The position numbers were made by a program, and so were the translations under genes. This document shows positions 1 to 8,429 of a DNA stretch of 42,076 nucleotides, one piece after another. A model generated the notes under the pieces. It did no database searches. It was not told the origin of the DNA and saw only the letters and a list, made by a program, of their open reading frames with translations. Each line of letters opens with the position of its first letter. Position 1 is the stretch's first letter. This DNA comes from Chloroflexota bacterium (GTDB lineage: Bacteria; Chloroflexota; Dormibacteria; Aeolococcales; Aeolococcaceae): NCBI GenBank assembly GCA_005880445.1, contig VBGJ01000070.1, positions 1 to 42,076 on the forward strand. The letters are read 5' to 3'.

Positions 1-748
1 CGACGCCGTCCGACGCGGATGGCTGCAGCGGGAGCGATGTGACGTCGACGCCGCGCGGGATCGCGAAGCGAATACGCGTGTGCCGTTCGGTCCCCGCGCG
101 CAGCGCCTCCGGCGTCCCCTGTGCGACTACGACACCGCCGGCGATCACGCAGATGCGATCGGCGAGATACTGCGCCTCGTCCATGTAGTGCGTCGTCAGC
201 AGGATCGTTTTGCCCAGGCGCCGCAGGTTGCGGATGATCTCCCAAGCATTGCGTCGAGCCGACGGATCGAAGCCAGTCGTCGGTTCATCCAGAAAGATGA
301 GCTCGGGGTCGCCGACCAGCCCCAGCGCCACGTCGAGGCGCCGTTGCTGGCCCCCCGACAGCGTTTTGACGCGCGCGTCCGCCTTCTCGGTCAGGCCGAC
401 GAGGTCGAGGATCTCATCGGTGGGCCGGGGCGCGGGATAGAAACCGCGGTACAGGTCGATCAGCTCGGTCACCGAAAGCAGCGGGGGCACCTCTGCCTCC
501 TGCAGCACCAGGCCGACCCGCTCGCGAAGCCGGCGCCCGCCTCGACGTGGGTCGACGCCGAGCACGCTGACGTCACCGCCGTCGCGGTTGCGGTAGCCCT
601 CGAGGATTTCGACGATCGTCGTCTTGCCGGCGCCGTTCGGCCCCAACAGACCGAACACCTCCCCCGCTTCCACCGTAAAGCTCACGCCGCGCACGGCCTC
701 GACCGGTCCGTACGACTTGTGCAGGCCATCGACGACGACCGCAGCCAC
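1..748 (-). CDS. ABC transporter ATP-binding protein (partial)
   Basis: This is the nucleotide-binding subunit of an ABC exporter of the DrrA/CcmA-like class; ATP hydrolysis would drive a membrane permease that is not in the window. Translating the minus strand by hand gives the full motif set: Walker A GPNGAGKTT (about residue 36), signature LSGGQQRR, Walker B LIFLDEPTTG and H-loop THYMDEA. The ORF track shows only shadow frames here. I place the GTG start at 748 because AGGAG lies 7 nt upstream. The C-terminus runs off the left edge; about 249 residues are present. The gene is divergent from the TPR-like gene across a 76-nt gap that must hold both promoters. The substrate cannot be told from the ATPase alone. 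Confidence 0.93.
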   Translation of the reverse strand, partial: MAAVVVDGLHKSYGPVEAVRGVSFTVEAGEVFGLLGPNGAGKTTIVEILEGYRNRDGGDVSVLGVDPRRGGRRLRERVGLVLQEAEVPPLLSVTELIDLYRGFYPAPRPTDEILDLVGLTEKADARVKTLSGGQQRRLDVALGLVGDPELIFLDEPTTGFDPSARRNAWEIIRNLRRLGKTILLTTHYMDEAQYLADRICVIAGGVVVAQGTPEALRAGTERHTRIRFAIPRGVDVTSLPLQPSASDGV

Positions 749-824
749 CCGACTCTCCTGTCTGACGATAGGTCACAGATTCGTTGCGCCATGGTGCCAG
801 AGTCGGCAAAGGGGCCCGCCGACA

Positions 825-2618
825 ATGAGCCGCAGCGCGATGACTCTTGCGGCTGTGAATGTTGATGTGCTGCGTCAAGGCTGGGACGACGCTGTCTCTG
901 CGCTTGCGCCCGATCTGCCCGAGGTGAGCGCGATGCTGGGAGCACGCCTCGAGCAGGCTGAGCGCGAAGGCCGGCTGGACGAGGCCTCGCTGCTCGCCAT
1001 AGTCGACGACGTGCGAGCGGCGACAGCCCGTGCCGGAGGCGCGGACGTCGCTCGACCCCTCACCCGGCGGCTGCAACGCGCAGTGTACGAGTACCTGCTC
1101 TCGCTGGACGCGCTCGCGCCCCAAGAGACGGCGCCGGCGCCGGTCGTGACCGTGTCGCATGAAGTGCGCGGCGATCTCATCGGCGTCGAAGAGGTGGCCG
1201 AGCTGGCCGGACGCCAGGCGACGAGAGCTGAAGCCGCCGAACCCGCCGGCGACGACGCGCCCGCTGCGGAAGCAGCACCGATGGAGGTGGCGCCGCCGAA
1301 GGATCAACCCCACGTCGAAGCTCCTCCTCCCGGCGAGGCACTCGATGGCGACTTGGATGCGGAGCCAGACGTACCGGAAGCCGCAGAGACACAGCCTGAG
1401 GTGGTGCCCGAGGCGAGCGCGGGCGATGCCGGGTCCGAGTCGGTGGCGGCCGATCCCGCCGCGGCTGAGCTCGGAAAGGCGGAGGCGGAGGCGAGTGCCG
1501 AACCGTCCGCGGTCGAGACCGAGGCCGCGCAGGTCGACGAGGACACATCGGAGAGCACGCCGGCGGCCGACGACACCGTGAAGAGCGAGACCGCTGAGGC
1601 CGCACCACCCGAGGCAAACGGGGACGGGTCGCGCGATGGAGCGCGACGGTTGCGGTTCATGATCTTCCGCCAGCCGGCCCGCCGAGAGGAAGCACCCAAG
1701 GCACCGGAAGCGTCGCCGGCACCGGAAGCGATCCCTGCCACGGACACGTCCCCACTCCCGGATGCATCCGCTGCACCGGACGCATCCCCTGCACCGGACG
1801 GGGCTGTGGCCCCGCCCTACCCCGTCGCGCCACGCGACGGATTCCACCTCACCGACTATCCGGATCTTCTGCCGCCATCGCGCCCGGATGACAAGGGCCG
1901 CGTGACGATCCTCGAGGACTTCGAGCCGCCGCCGGCACCGCCTGCCCCGGCACCGCCTACCCCGGTTCGCGACGTCTCGGTCCCAGCTTCGGCTGAACCT
2001 CCGCCAACCCAGCACGCCGCCGAACCGGAGGTTCCGGTGCTCGCCGCCCAGCCGGCGCCGGACGATAAGGGCTGGCACATTCGCAAGTCGGGGCGGAACC
2101 AGCCGGGTGACGGCCGGAACGGAACGCCCGAGCAACTCGCCGACGAAGACGACTCGGAGAGCCGGGCGCGGTTCGAGAACGACCCGGTCGTCGTCGAGGC
2201 GCGGCACCAGATCGGCGACCGGCTGCGCCGACGTCGGTGCGACGAAGCTGCTTCCCTCCTCCAGAAGCTCGCCGCGGAAGTGGGCGGACGGCAGGTCTCC
2301 GAGCTCGCCCTCGACGCCGGAGACCGGTGCCGCGCACTGGGCAAGGCGAACGCGGCGCTGAGCTGCTACCTGGCGGCATCGCGATCGGATCCTGTCCACG
2401 AACCGCCGCTGATGCGTCTCGCGGACATCTGCCTCGACGACAGAGACATCGAACTGGCCGTCTCATACCTCGAGCGAGTCGCGCGGCTTCGACGTATGCG
2501 CGACGACCACAAGGGCGCGCTGCGCATCTATCGAAAGATCACCACCGTGGCGCCGTATCGCGATGACATCCTCGCCGTGCTCATGCGCGCGCAAGCAACG
2601 GGGCGTTTCGAGGAATGA
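825..2618 (+). CDS. acidic, Ala/Pro/Glu-rich protein with C-terminal TPR-like region
   Basis: A protein of about 597 residues with three parts. The N-terminal ~115 residues look helical. A long low-complexity segment (roughly 115–450) is rich in Ala, Pro, Glu and Asp, with repeated short units such as PDASPAPD. The last ~145 residues are helical, with TPR-like spacing (AALSCYLAASRSDP, AVSYLERVARL, GALRIYRKI). No catalytic motif is visible. The track starts at 624, but that extension covers the divergent ABC gene; ATG 825 (MSRSAM) fits better, with AAAGGGG about 10 nt upstream, and ATG 840 is possible. It precedes cpaB by 188 nt on the same strand, so a scaffold role in pilus assembly is plausible but only inferred. 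The family is not recognised. Confidence 0.75.
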   Translation: MSRSAMTLAAVNVDVLRQGWDDAVSALAPDLPEVSAMLGARLEQAEREGRLDEASLLAIVDDVRAATARAGGADVARPLTRRLQRAVYEYLLSLDALAPQETAPAPVVTVSHEVRGDLIGVEEVAELAGRQATRAEAAEPAGDDAPAAEAAPMEVAPPKDQPHVEAPPPGEALDGDLDAEPDVPEAAETQPEVVPEASAGDAGSESVAADPAAAELGKAEAEASAEPSAVETEAAQVDEDTSESTPAADDTVKSETAEAAPPEANGDGSRDGARRLRFMIFRQPARREEAPKAPEASPAPEAIPATDTSPLPDASAAPDASPAPDGAVAPPYPVAPRDGFHLTDYPDLLPPSRPDDKGRVTILEDFEPPPAPPAPAPPTPVRDVSVPASAEPPPTQHAAEPEVPVLAAQPAPDDKGWHIRKSGRNQPGDGRNGTPEQLADEDDSESRARFENDPVVVEARHQIGDRLRRRRCDEAASLLQKLAAEVGGRQVSELALDAGDRCRALGKANAALSCYLAASRSDPVHEPPLMRLADICLDDRDIELAVSYLERVARLRRMRDDHKGALRIYRKITTVAPYRDDILAVLMRAQATGRFEE

Positions 2619-2729
2619 TCAGTCACGTCGGCTGTGCCCGATGCGGTGCGGCACGCGATCTGTTTGTTACCGAAAGGCGATGCTGCCCGGCGCGGCTTGG
2701 GGCACACTCGTTGCGGTCCTCGCGGCCTA

Positions 2730-2746
2730 GCGGCGGATCCCGCCGC
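2730..2746. other. perfect 7-bp hairpin between the TPR-like gene and cpaB
   Basis: GCGGCGG-ATC-CCGCCGC is a perfect inverted repeat with a 3-nt loop inside the 188-nt gap. It has no following T-run, so it is not a textbook intrinsic terminator. It could be a transcript-end or processing structure, or a chance product of high GC. Nothing else recognisable was seen in 2619–2795. Confidence 0.35.
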
Positions 2747-2806
2747 ATCAGCTGACGGCGGCTGCTCAACCGCCAAACCAACCGTCTGACAGCGCAAGGA
2801 GAACAG

Positions 2807-3643
2807 GTGGCCATACAGGCGAACAAACCGAACAACCGAGTGTTCCTCCTCCTGGGGATCCTGCTCGCCGCACTCGCGTTCGGCGGCGTGCTCTTTGCGC
2901 TTCGCCAGAATGGGGGCAATACGTCCACCGTTGTGGTCGCCAAGCACAGCATCCCCGCGGGCACGACACTCACGAGCGACCTCGTCAACACTGTGTCCGA
3001 GCCGAGCAGCGCGGTGCCCTCCGATGCGTACACGGTGACCACAGCCGTGGTGGGCAAGACTTCACAAGTCACGATCGGCGCCAACGACCCCATCGTGCCG
3101 GCGTTCTTCGCTGCGCAGCCGCTTGCCGCACAGGCCTCGACCAACGGCGGCACAGCGCCCGTGTCGATCGAGGGATCGATCACCAAGGGCTACGTGGCGC
3201 TTGCGATCCCCACGAACCTGAGCGGAACCGGCATCACGGGCAACACCGGTGACCAGTCGTCCGTCGGCTACTACATCATCCCCGGCGATCACATCGACAT
3301 CCTCATCGTCACCAATCCGGGCGCCCCGAATGCGGCCGTGCGCTTCTCGTTCCAGGATGTTCCGGTGCTGCGTGTCGGTGCCTCCGGCTCATCGGGCGCG
3401 CCGAGCGTCTTCGTCGTCGAAGTGCCTCGCAGCCAGGCCGAGCTGATCACCACGGTTCTGTCCAACAACAACACCGCCGAGGGCGTCAAGTACGTGCTAC
3501 GTCCCACCTCGGAATGGGGCAAGGTCGGGCCCGACAACTCGAAGTACACGCCCAACTACGAAGACAACTCCGGCCCGCCGCCACCCCCGGTGAAGGACGG
3601 CGGGGTCAATGCGGCCGCGCTGAAAGCGCTCTTCGGCGGCTGA
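2807..3643 (+). CDS. cpaB: Flp pilus assembly protein CpaB/RcpC
   Basis: CpaB/RcpC proteins are periplasm- or exterior-facing assembly factors of Tad (type IVb) pili. This 278-aa protein has one N-terminal membrane segment (about residues 11–32, LLLGILLAALAFGGVLFAL) followed directly by a SAF-type domain (VVVAKHSIPAGTTLTSDLV, about 42–105) and a C-terminal RcpC-like domain (PGDHIDILIVTNP). The tail is Pro-rich (GPPPPPVKDGG). GTG 2807 has AAGGAG 5 nt upstream. The next gene, tadB, starts 4 nt after its stop, so the two are co-transcribed. In many Tad loci tadZ and tadA sit between cpaB and tadB; here they do not. Confidence 0.9.
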   Translation: MAIQANKPNNRVFLLLGILLAALAFGGVLFALRQNGGNTSTVVVAKHSIPAGTTLTSDLVNTVSEPSSAVPSDAYTVTTAVVGKTSQVTIGANDPIVPAFFAAQPLAAQASTNGGTAPVSIEGSITKGYVALAIPTNLSGTGITGNTGDQSSVGYYIIPGDHIDILIVTNPGAPNAAVRFSFQDVPVLRVGASGSSGAPSVFVVEVPRSQAELITTVLSNNNTAEGVKYVLRPTSEWGKVGPDNSKYTPNYEDNSGPPPPPVKDGGVNAAALKALFGG

Positions 3644-3647
3644 CCGG

Positions 3648-4625
3648 GTGAACCCGGCCTCCCTGATCGCCGCCGCGCTCGTCGCGTCGTCGGTCCTCGC
3701 CTTCGCCGCCTTCTTCATGAGCGGGCGCAACAGCCAGGCTGAGGAGATCGCACGGCGGCTCAATCGATATGGCGGCGTGGCGGTGGCGGCGGCACCGACG
3801 CGGCAGAGCACGGGCAACGCACTTCGCGACGCTCTCGACTCGGTCACGTCCGCGCTCAACCCCGTCCTGTCACGCAGCTCGCACACGGGAAAACTTGCAG
3901 ACGACCTGCAGAAGGCCGACCTGAAGCTGAAGTCGTCCGAATGGCTGCTGGCCGTGGTCGGCATCGGCGTGCTGGTGGGCTTGGTCGTCGCGCTCCGGTT
4001 TGGCTCAGTGATCGCGTTCATCCCCTGCCCCATCGTCGTCTGGATTCTCTCGGGGTTCTTCCTCAAGTTTCGGCAGCGGCGGCGCACGCGGGCGTTCAAC
4101 AACCAGCTCGGCGACACCATCATGCTGATGAGCAACGCGCTGAAGGCGGGCCATTCGTTCGCTCAGGCCCTCTCGTCCGTGGCGAAGAATGCCAACCCGC
4201 CGATCTCCGAGGAGTTCTCCCGCGCCACGCGCGAGATCGCACTGGGCATCAACGTCGACGACGCGTTGAACCACATGGTCGAGCGCAACAAGTCGGAAGA
4301 CTTCGATCTGTTGGTGACCGCCGTGCAGATCCAGCGCGTAGTCGGCGGAAACCTCGCCGAGATCCTGGACACGATCGCGTACACGATCCGTGAGCGCATC
4401 CGCATCCAGGGTGAGATCCGCACACTCACGGCACAAGCGCGCACCTCGGGTTGGATCATCACCGTGCTTCCCTTCGCGCTTGCCGGCGCCCTGGCATTGA
4501 TCTCACCGAGTTACTTCGGCCCATTCCTCACCGATCCACTCGGCCACATCATGATCGGAATAGGCTTGGTGTCCATCGCTATAGGCGCAGCCGCGATCCA
4601 GAAGATCGTGCGCATCGAGGTCTGA
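3648..4625 (+). CDS. tadB: Tad pilus inner-membrane platform protein TadB (T2SSF family)
   Basis: TadB and TadC form the inner-membrane platform on which the TadA ATPase works during Flp pilus extrusion. This 325-aa protein has an N-terminal membrane segment (residues ~5–25), a pair near 95–140, the cytoplasmic T2SSF core (LMSNALKAGHSFAQAL, then GGNLAEILDTIAYTIRERIRI), and a C-terminal pair near 270–320. The length fits the family. The GTG start lies 4 nt behind the cpaB stop and tadC follows after a single base, so translation is probably coupled. Confidence 0.92.
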   Translation: MNPASLIAAALVASSVLAFAAFFMSGRNSQAEEIARRLNRYGGVAVAAAPTRQSTGNALRDALDSVTSALNPVLSRSSHTGKLADDLQKADLKLKSSEWLLAVVGIGVLVGLVVALRFGSVIAFIPCPIVVWILSGFFLKFRQRRRTRAFNNQLGDTIMLMSNALKAGHSFAQALSSVAKNANPPISEEFSRATREIALGINVDDALNHMVERNKSEDFDLLVTAVQIQRVVGGNLAEILDTIAYTIRERIRIQGEIRTLTAQARTSGWIITVLPFALAGALALISPSYFGPFLTDPLGHIMIGIGLVSIAIGAAAIQKIVRIEV

Positions 4626-4626
4626 G

Positions 4627-5574
4627 ATGTCGCTGCTCGCTGTCGTCATCGCCGCCGCAGCTGCGGTCGGTGTGCTCTTGATCGTCTTCGGCCTGACACT
4701 CTCGATCTCACCGCGACCGGGAGACCTCCTCGAAGCGCGACTCGCGCAGTTCACCGAGGAGGGTCGCGCTCCCACGACCCTTTCCGAGGTCGAGCTGTCG
4801 ATGCCGCTCTTCGAACGAGTGGTCCGCCCCATGCTCGACGGCCTTGGCGCATTCACCACACGCTTCCTGCACGCGGGAAGCCTCGAGGGTTTGCAGGACA
4901 GGCTCAACCTCGCTGGCCGCCCGTGGGGCATCACAGCGAGTGGTTTCGCCGCGCTGCGCATCCTCTCGCTGCTGCTCTTCACATGCGTCGGCCTGGCGCT
5001 GACCATCGTCATGCAGTTCGAGATGCCCACCCTGCTCCTGGGGCCGGTGGGTGGTGGTGCACTCGGCTACCTCATGCCGCAAATGACGGTTTCACGCAGG
5101 ATCAAGAAGCGGCAGAAGAAGATCCTGCTCGCGATGCCGAGCGCACTCGATCTGCTGACGATCAGCGTGGAGGCCGGGCTCAGCTTCGACGCAGCCTTGA
5201 TGCGCGTCGCGGAGAAGTACCAGAACGCGCTGACCCAGGAGCTCACGCAGGTGCTCAACGAAGTGCGTCTTGGACGGCCGCGGATCGACGCCCTCGACGA
5301 TATGGCGAAACGATGCCACGTCGAAGAGCTGACCAACTTCGTGCAAGCGATCATCCAGTCGGAGCAGCTCGGTGTCGGTATCGCCAACGTGCTGCGCATC
5401 CAGTCTGAGGAGATTCGCCGCCGCCGCCGTCAGCGTGCCGAGGAGCTGGGACAGAAAGCTCCGTTGAAAATGCTCTTTCCCATGGTCGGGTGCATCTTCC
5501 CGACGCTGTTCATCGTTCTCCTGGGCCCGGCGGTCATCGAGGTGGCGCACACCCTCGGCGGCAAATCGGGCTGA
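4627..5574 (+). CDS. tadC: Tad pilus inner-membrane platform protein TadC (T2SSF family)
   Basis: Partner of TadB in the pilus platform, 315 aa. It has an N-terminal hydrophobic segment (residues 1–27), membrane pairs near 105–150, the T2SSF core (LDLLTISVEAGLSFDAAL; SEQLGVGIANVLRIQSEE) and a C-terminal hydrophobic segment (MVGCIFPTLFIVLLGPAVI). The ATG lies one base after the tadB stop. The gene ends in a hairpin whose arms hold its own TGA and the TGA of the convergent gene. The cpaB-tadB-tadC run ends here without tadA or a prepilin peptidase. Confidence 0.92.
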   Translation: MSLLAVVIAAAAAVGVLLIVFGLTLSISPRPGDLLEARLAQFTEEGRAPTTLSEVELSMPLFERVVRPMLDGLGAFTTRFLHAGSLEGLQDRLNLAGRPWGITASGFAALRILSLLLFTCVGLALTIVMQFEMPTLLLGPVGGGALGYLMPQMTVSRRIKKRQKKILLAMPSALDLLTISVEAGLSFDAALMRVAEKYQNALTQELTQVLNEVRLGRPRIDALDDMAKRCHVEELTNFVQAIIQSEQLGVGIANVLRIQSEEIRRRRRQRAEELGQKAPLKMLFPMVGCIFPTLFIVLLGPAVIEVAHTLGGKSG

Positions 5575-5590
5575 CCCCCGCCGGGGTCAG
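5571..5590. terminator. bidirectional hairpin spanning both convergent stop codons
   Basis: CTGACCCC-CGCC-GGGGTCAG is a perfect 8-bp stem with a 4-nt loop. The TGA stops of tadC (plus) and of the convergent minus-strand gene each lie within an arm, leaving only 12 nt between genes. It would fold in either transcript. No T-run follows, so a Rho-independent mechanism is uncertain. Confidence 0.6.
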
Positions 5591-6438
5591 GCGTTCGTCT
5601 CGACTCGCTCTTCGCTGAGGCGCTGCAGGGTCCGCTCGAGGAGCCGGCGCCGGCGCACCCTCCATCGTTCCCGCAGCACGACGTTCGAGCGGTACACGTC
5701 GGGCTCATCGGCCGCGTCATCGCCCCGCTGCAACGCCAGCACTTCACTGCGCAGCTCGCTGAGCCGCAACGCGCCGATCACCTCCACCGCAGCGTGGACC
5801 CGCGCTTCCTCCCCGGATGCGAGCCAGCCGGCGAGCGCCTCCACGAGATCCTCGCGACCCTCTTCGAGGATGGTGTGCGCATACCGCTGCACCTCGACGG
5901 TCAGCGCCTCGATGTGGGATTCGATGCGCCGTTCGACGTAGGCGAGGATCGCGTCACGCGCAGCCTGGTAGGCGAGGACCGCGGCCAAGCCGGGCGCGGC
6001 ACGGCCCAGCAGCAGCTTCTCGAATGGCGTCAGCTCGAGATACCCGAGCTGCTCCGCGGCGATGGAGACGAGCCAGGGGCTCCCGTCCGCACGTAGCAGG
6101 GCCAGGTCCTGCGGCAGCTTGGGCTGCCGCCACGCGTATAGACCGCGTGCAGCCGCCTTCAGCGTGGCCACCGATTCTCGATTGAGCGTGTAGCGGTGAA
6201 TGCTCACCGCAGACGCATCGCTCGTGCTGCCGAGGTGCGGGGCCAGCTCGTCGAGCACCTCGCGCGCCGCTGGGTCACCCGAATCCCGCGGGACGGCGAG
6301 CACAAACGTGGCGCACTGCGTCAATGCGCAGTCGAGGAGTGCATCGTAGTCGGCGCCGACCGGCTCGTCGATGAGGTCGTACGTCTTGCGCGCCGACACG
6401 TCGGAGCGCGAGGTGCGCAGAAGCTGTCGCGTTGCCAT
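5587..6438 (-). CDS. hypothetical protein
   Basis: A 283-aa protein I do not recognise. The first ~150 residues look globular, with a stretch DLALLRADGSPWLVSIAAEQ and a following LELTPFEKLLL. The second half is strongly helical and charged (AYVERRIESHIEALTVEVQRYAH, then an Arg-rich end RWRVRRRRLLERTLQRL). There is no signal peptide and no clear membrane segment. ATG 6438 is preceded by a purine-rich stretch. It is convergent with tadC and divergent from the CvpA-like gene. Codon use looks native. Confidence 0.75.
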   Translation of the reverse strand: MATRQLLRTSRSDVSARKTYDLIDEPVGADYDALLDCALTQCATFVLAVPRDSGDPAAREVLDELAPHLGSTSDASAVSIHRYTLNRESVATLKAAARGLYAWRQPKLPQDLALLRADGSPWLVSIAAEQLGYLELTPFEKLLLGRAAPGLAAVLAYQAARDAILAYVERRIESHIEALTVEVQRYAHTILEEGREDLVEALAGWLASGEEARVHAAVEVIGALRLSELRSEVLALQRGDDAADEPDVYRSNVVLRERWRVRRRRLLERTLQRLSEERVETNA

Positions 6439-6641
6439 CCTCGTCCCTATGTGTTTCGGGCAGATCGTATCAGTAGGACGGCGGAATCGCCCCGAGAATC
6501 ACCGTCAAGGGCGCCGCGGCCAGCCTGATGAACGGAGCCATCGGGGCTTGTCAAAGCGTTGACGCGGCGGAGTGACGATTGCGGCAGATCCGTCACAGAT
6601 ATCGCATTGCCCGGGGGACAGGCCGGTGCTACGTTCGCGCC

Positions 6642-7244
6642 GTGGTGGCACTCGTCGCTTCCCTGGACACCTCGCTTGGCACCCTCACAGCGGACTTCGT
6701 GCTGCTCGCGTTGGTGGTGGTGAACGGCTATTTGGGCTGGCGCCTCGGCCTAATGCGGCGGCTCGTCGGCTTCGCCGGGCTGTACGTGGGGGTTCTGGCA
6801 GCGAGCAACATCGGCAACGGACTTGCTGCGATGTTTGCGCCGCACAGTCTGTACGCGAATGCCTGGATGTTCACCGCCGTGCTCATCTTTGTCGTCGTGC
6901 TGTTCGAAGCGCTCGGTTGGGCGTTCAACGAGCGCCTGCAGCGCATCGTCGTCTTCGTCTTCGACCGCATCGTCGGCACCGCCACCGGCGTAATCGTCGG
7001 CGTCGCGCAAGCCCTGGTCCTGTTCCTGGTGGCGTATGCAGTCGCCGGAGTACCCGCGACCAATTCCAACGACGCTCCACCGGGACGCGCTTCTGCCGCG
7101 CAGGCGATTCAAGCGTCCACGCTGGGCGGCCAGGTGGTACGCATGGAGCCGCAAGCGCGTGCGGTGTTCGGTCCAGTGCTGCCGAGCGACCTCACGGATC
7201 ACCTCGCCCAGGGAACACAGATCTCCACGCTGCCCGGCGTGTAG
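6642..7244 (+). CDS. CvpA-family-like membrane protein
   Basis: About 200 aa. Four hydrophobic segments fill the first two thirds (FVLLALVVVNGYLGWRLGLM, LVGFAGLYVGVLAASNI, MFTAVLIFVVVLFEALGWAF, ATGVIVGVAQALVLFLVAYAV), with a basic loop between the third and fourth, followed by a short soluble tail. This is the layout of CvpA/colicin-V-production-type proteins: small membrane proteins of poorly defined role that often start with a G-x(n)-G-rich helix pair. The track begins at TTG 6579; GTG 6642 or 6645 (VVALVASLD) better fits a membrane N-terminus, though no strong ribosome site is visible at either. The 203-nt gap before it (6439–6641) holds nothing I can name. Confidence 0.7.
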   Translation: MVALVASLDTSLGTLTADFVLLALVVVNGYLGWRLGLMRRLVGFAGLYVGVLAASNIGNGLAAMFAPHSLYANAWMFTAVLIFVVVLFEALGWAFNERLQRIVVFVFDRIVGTATGVIVGVAQALVLFLVAYAVAGVPATNSNDAPPGRASAAQAIQASTLGGQVVRMEPQARAVFGPVLPSDLTDHLAQGTQISTLPGV

Positions 7245-7250
7245 AGGATC

Positions 7251-7673
7251 TCAGCCCTCGCCGGAGCCCGATTCCGTCGCTGCCGCGTCGGAAGTTTGCT
7301 CCCGTGGCTGGAAGAACGAGCCCACCACGGCCCCCAGGCCAACCAGGTTGAACGGCTTCGTGATCAGGTGATTGGCGCCCGCGAGACGCGCGCGCTCCAC
7401 GTCATCGTCGCCGGAGAGCGCCGAGAACATCAGCACTGGCACGTCAGCCGTCTGCGAATTGGTGCGGATCCTCCGGCAGACTTCAATCCCGTCCATGCCG
7501 GGCATCATGATGTCGAGTACCACGAGGTCCGGCCGGTTTGCGCCGATCTCCGTCAGACCGTCCTCGCCGCTTTCGGCGGTGACCACGTCGTAGCCCTCGA
7601 TGCCGAGGTACATGGCGACGATGTGGAGCAGCCGCGGATCGTCGTCGACGATGAGAACGCGCCCGCGACTCAT
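7251..7673 (-). CDS. stand-alone response-regulator receiver protein
   Basis: A 140-aa single-domain receiver with no output domain. All phosphorylation residues are visible: the acidic pair in VLIVDDDPR, the phospho-acceptor Asp in LVVLDIMMPGMDG, the Ser switch in LMFSALSGD, and Lys in ITKPF. The tail is short, polar and Ala/Ser/Glu-rich. The track's 197-aa version starts inside the upstream gene; ATG 7673 (MSRGRVLIV) overlaps that gene's stop in an ATGA arrangement, which implies translational coupling. Single-domain receivers usually pass phosphate on or act by protein contact. No kinase is present in the window. Confidence 0.9.
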   Translation of the reverse strand: MSRGRVLIVDDDPRLLHIVAMYLGIEGYDVVTAESGEDGLTEIGANRPDLVVLDIMMPGMDGIEVCRRIRTNSQTADVPVLMFSALSGDDDVERARLAGANHLITKPFNLVGLGAVVGSFFQPREQTSDAAATESGSGEG

Positions 7674-8416
7674 GCGGCGCCCTCTGCGGAATCGCCCATG
7701 CGCAGCCGCGATGCGAGCTGGAGCTCGCGCTCGCGCAACAACCCGCGCTCGACTGCATCGAGGACCCTTTGATTGAACGCCTCTCGTTCTCTGCGGTCGG
7801 TGTCGGGATCCACCGGCTCGCTGCCCCGGCGTTCGGTGATCCACGGCGGTGACAGCCTGCCGACGACATTCGCGCCGACCTTGACCGCGAGCTCGTCGTC
7901 ATGCGCCTCCTCCACCATCAGGCTCACGCGACGGCTGACGCCCGTGTGGGTCACGAGCTTCCAGGCTCGTTCCCAGGCGCGCAGCCTGTCCACCCCGGTG
8001 AAGACGAGGACCACTGGGTCGGCGATCAACTCGCCGCCTTCCGTATCCAGCTCGTGCAGCAGCAAGCGCCAGACATCGCCGTCGAGCTGCCGCGCCACCC
8101 ACGCGACGAGCGACGGCGCCCGGTTGTCGAGGTCGGGAAGCGGCGTGACCAGCGTCGAGTCCGCGACGGGCAGCGCGCTGACCACTCCGGCATGGCGCCG
8201 GCAGTACAGATGTCCCTCGACGATGACACGGTGCTGCGGGCACCAGGCGGTGCGGCACTGACGCGCGCGCCGATCAGCATACTCGCAGGCAATTGCGGTC
8301 ATGGCTGAACAGCCATCGACGGTGCACGGTAGCGTGCCCTCGCGCTGCGCGAGCTCCTGATAGCGGGGTGGGGAGTCCTGAGGACCAGGGAACGCTGGAG
8401 TCACTGCACTGACCAT
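7670..8416 (-). CDS. hypothetical protein with Cys/His-rich N-terminal region
   Basis: A 248-aa protein of unknown function. Residues ~28–75 hold a dense set of Cys and His (PCTVDGCSAM, QCRTAWCPQHR, YCRRHAG), consistent with one or two zinc sites. The middle is a mixed alpha/beta segment (DPVVLVFTGVDRLRAWERAW) and the C-terminus is helical and charged. Its stop overlaps the start of the receiver gene, so the pair is probably one functional unit, with this protein as a partner or target of the receiver (inference). ATG 8416 is kept; no strong Shine-Dalgarno is visible. Confidence 0.75.
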   Translation of the reverse strand: MVSAVTPAFPGPQDSPPRYQELAQREGTLPCTVDGCSAMTAIACEYADRRARQCRTAWCPQHRVIVEGHLYCRRHAGVVSALPVADSTLVTPLPDLDNRAPSLVAWVARQLDGDVWRLLLHELDTEGGELIADPVVLVFTGVDRLRAWERAWKLVTHTGVSRRVSLMVEEAHDDELAVKVGANVVGRLSPPWITERRGSEPVDPDTDRREREAFNQRVLDAVERGLLRERELQLASRLRMGDSAEGAA

Positions 8417-8429
8417 AACATCGCCGTGG

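Noticed and set aside
573-2399. Track ORF of 608 aa on the minus strand
   Set aside because: A shadow of the acidic TPR-like gene and of the ABC ATPase; the translation is Arg/Gly-rich with no domain, while other frames give clear motifs.
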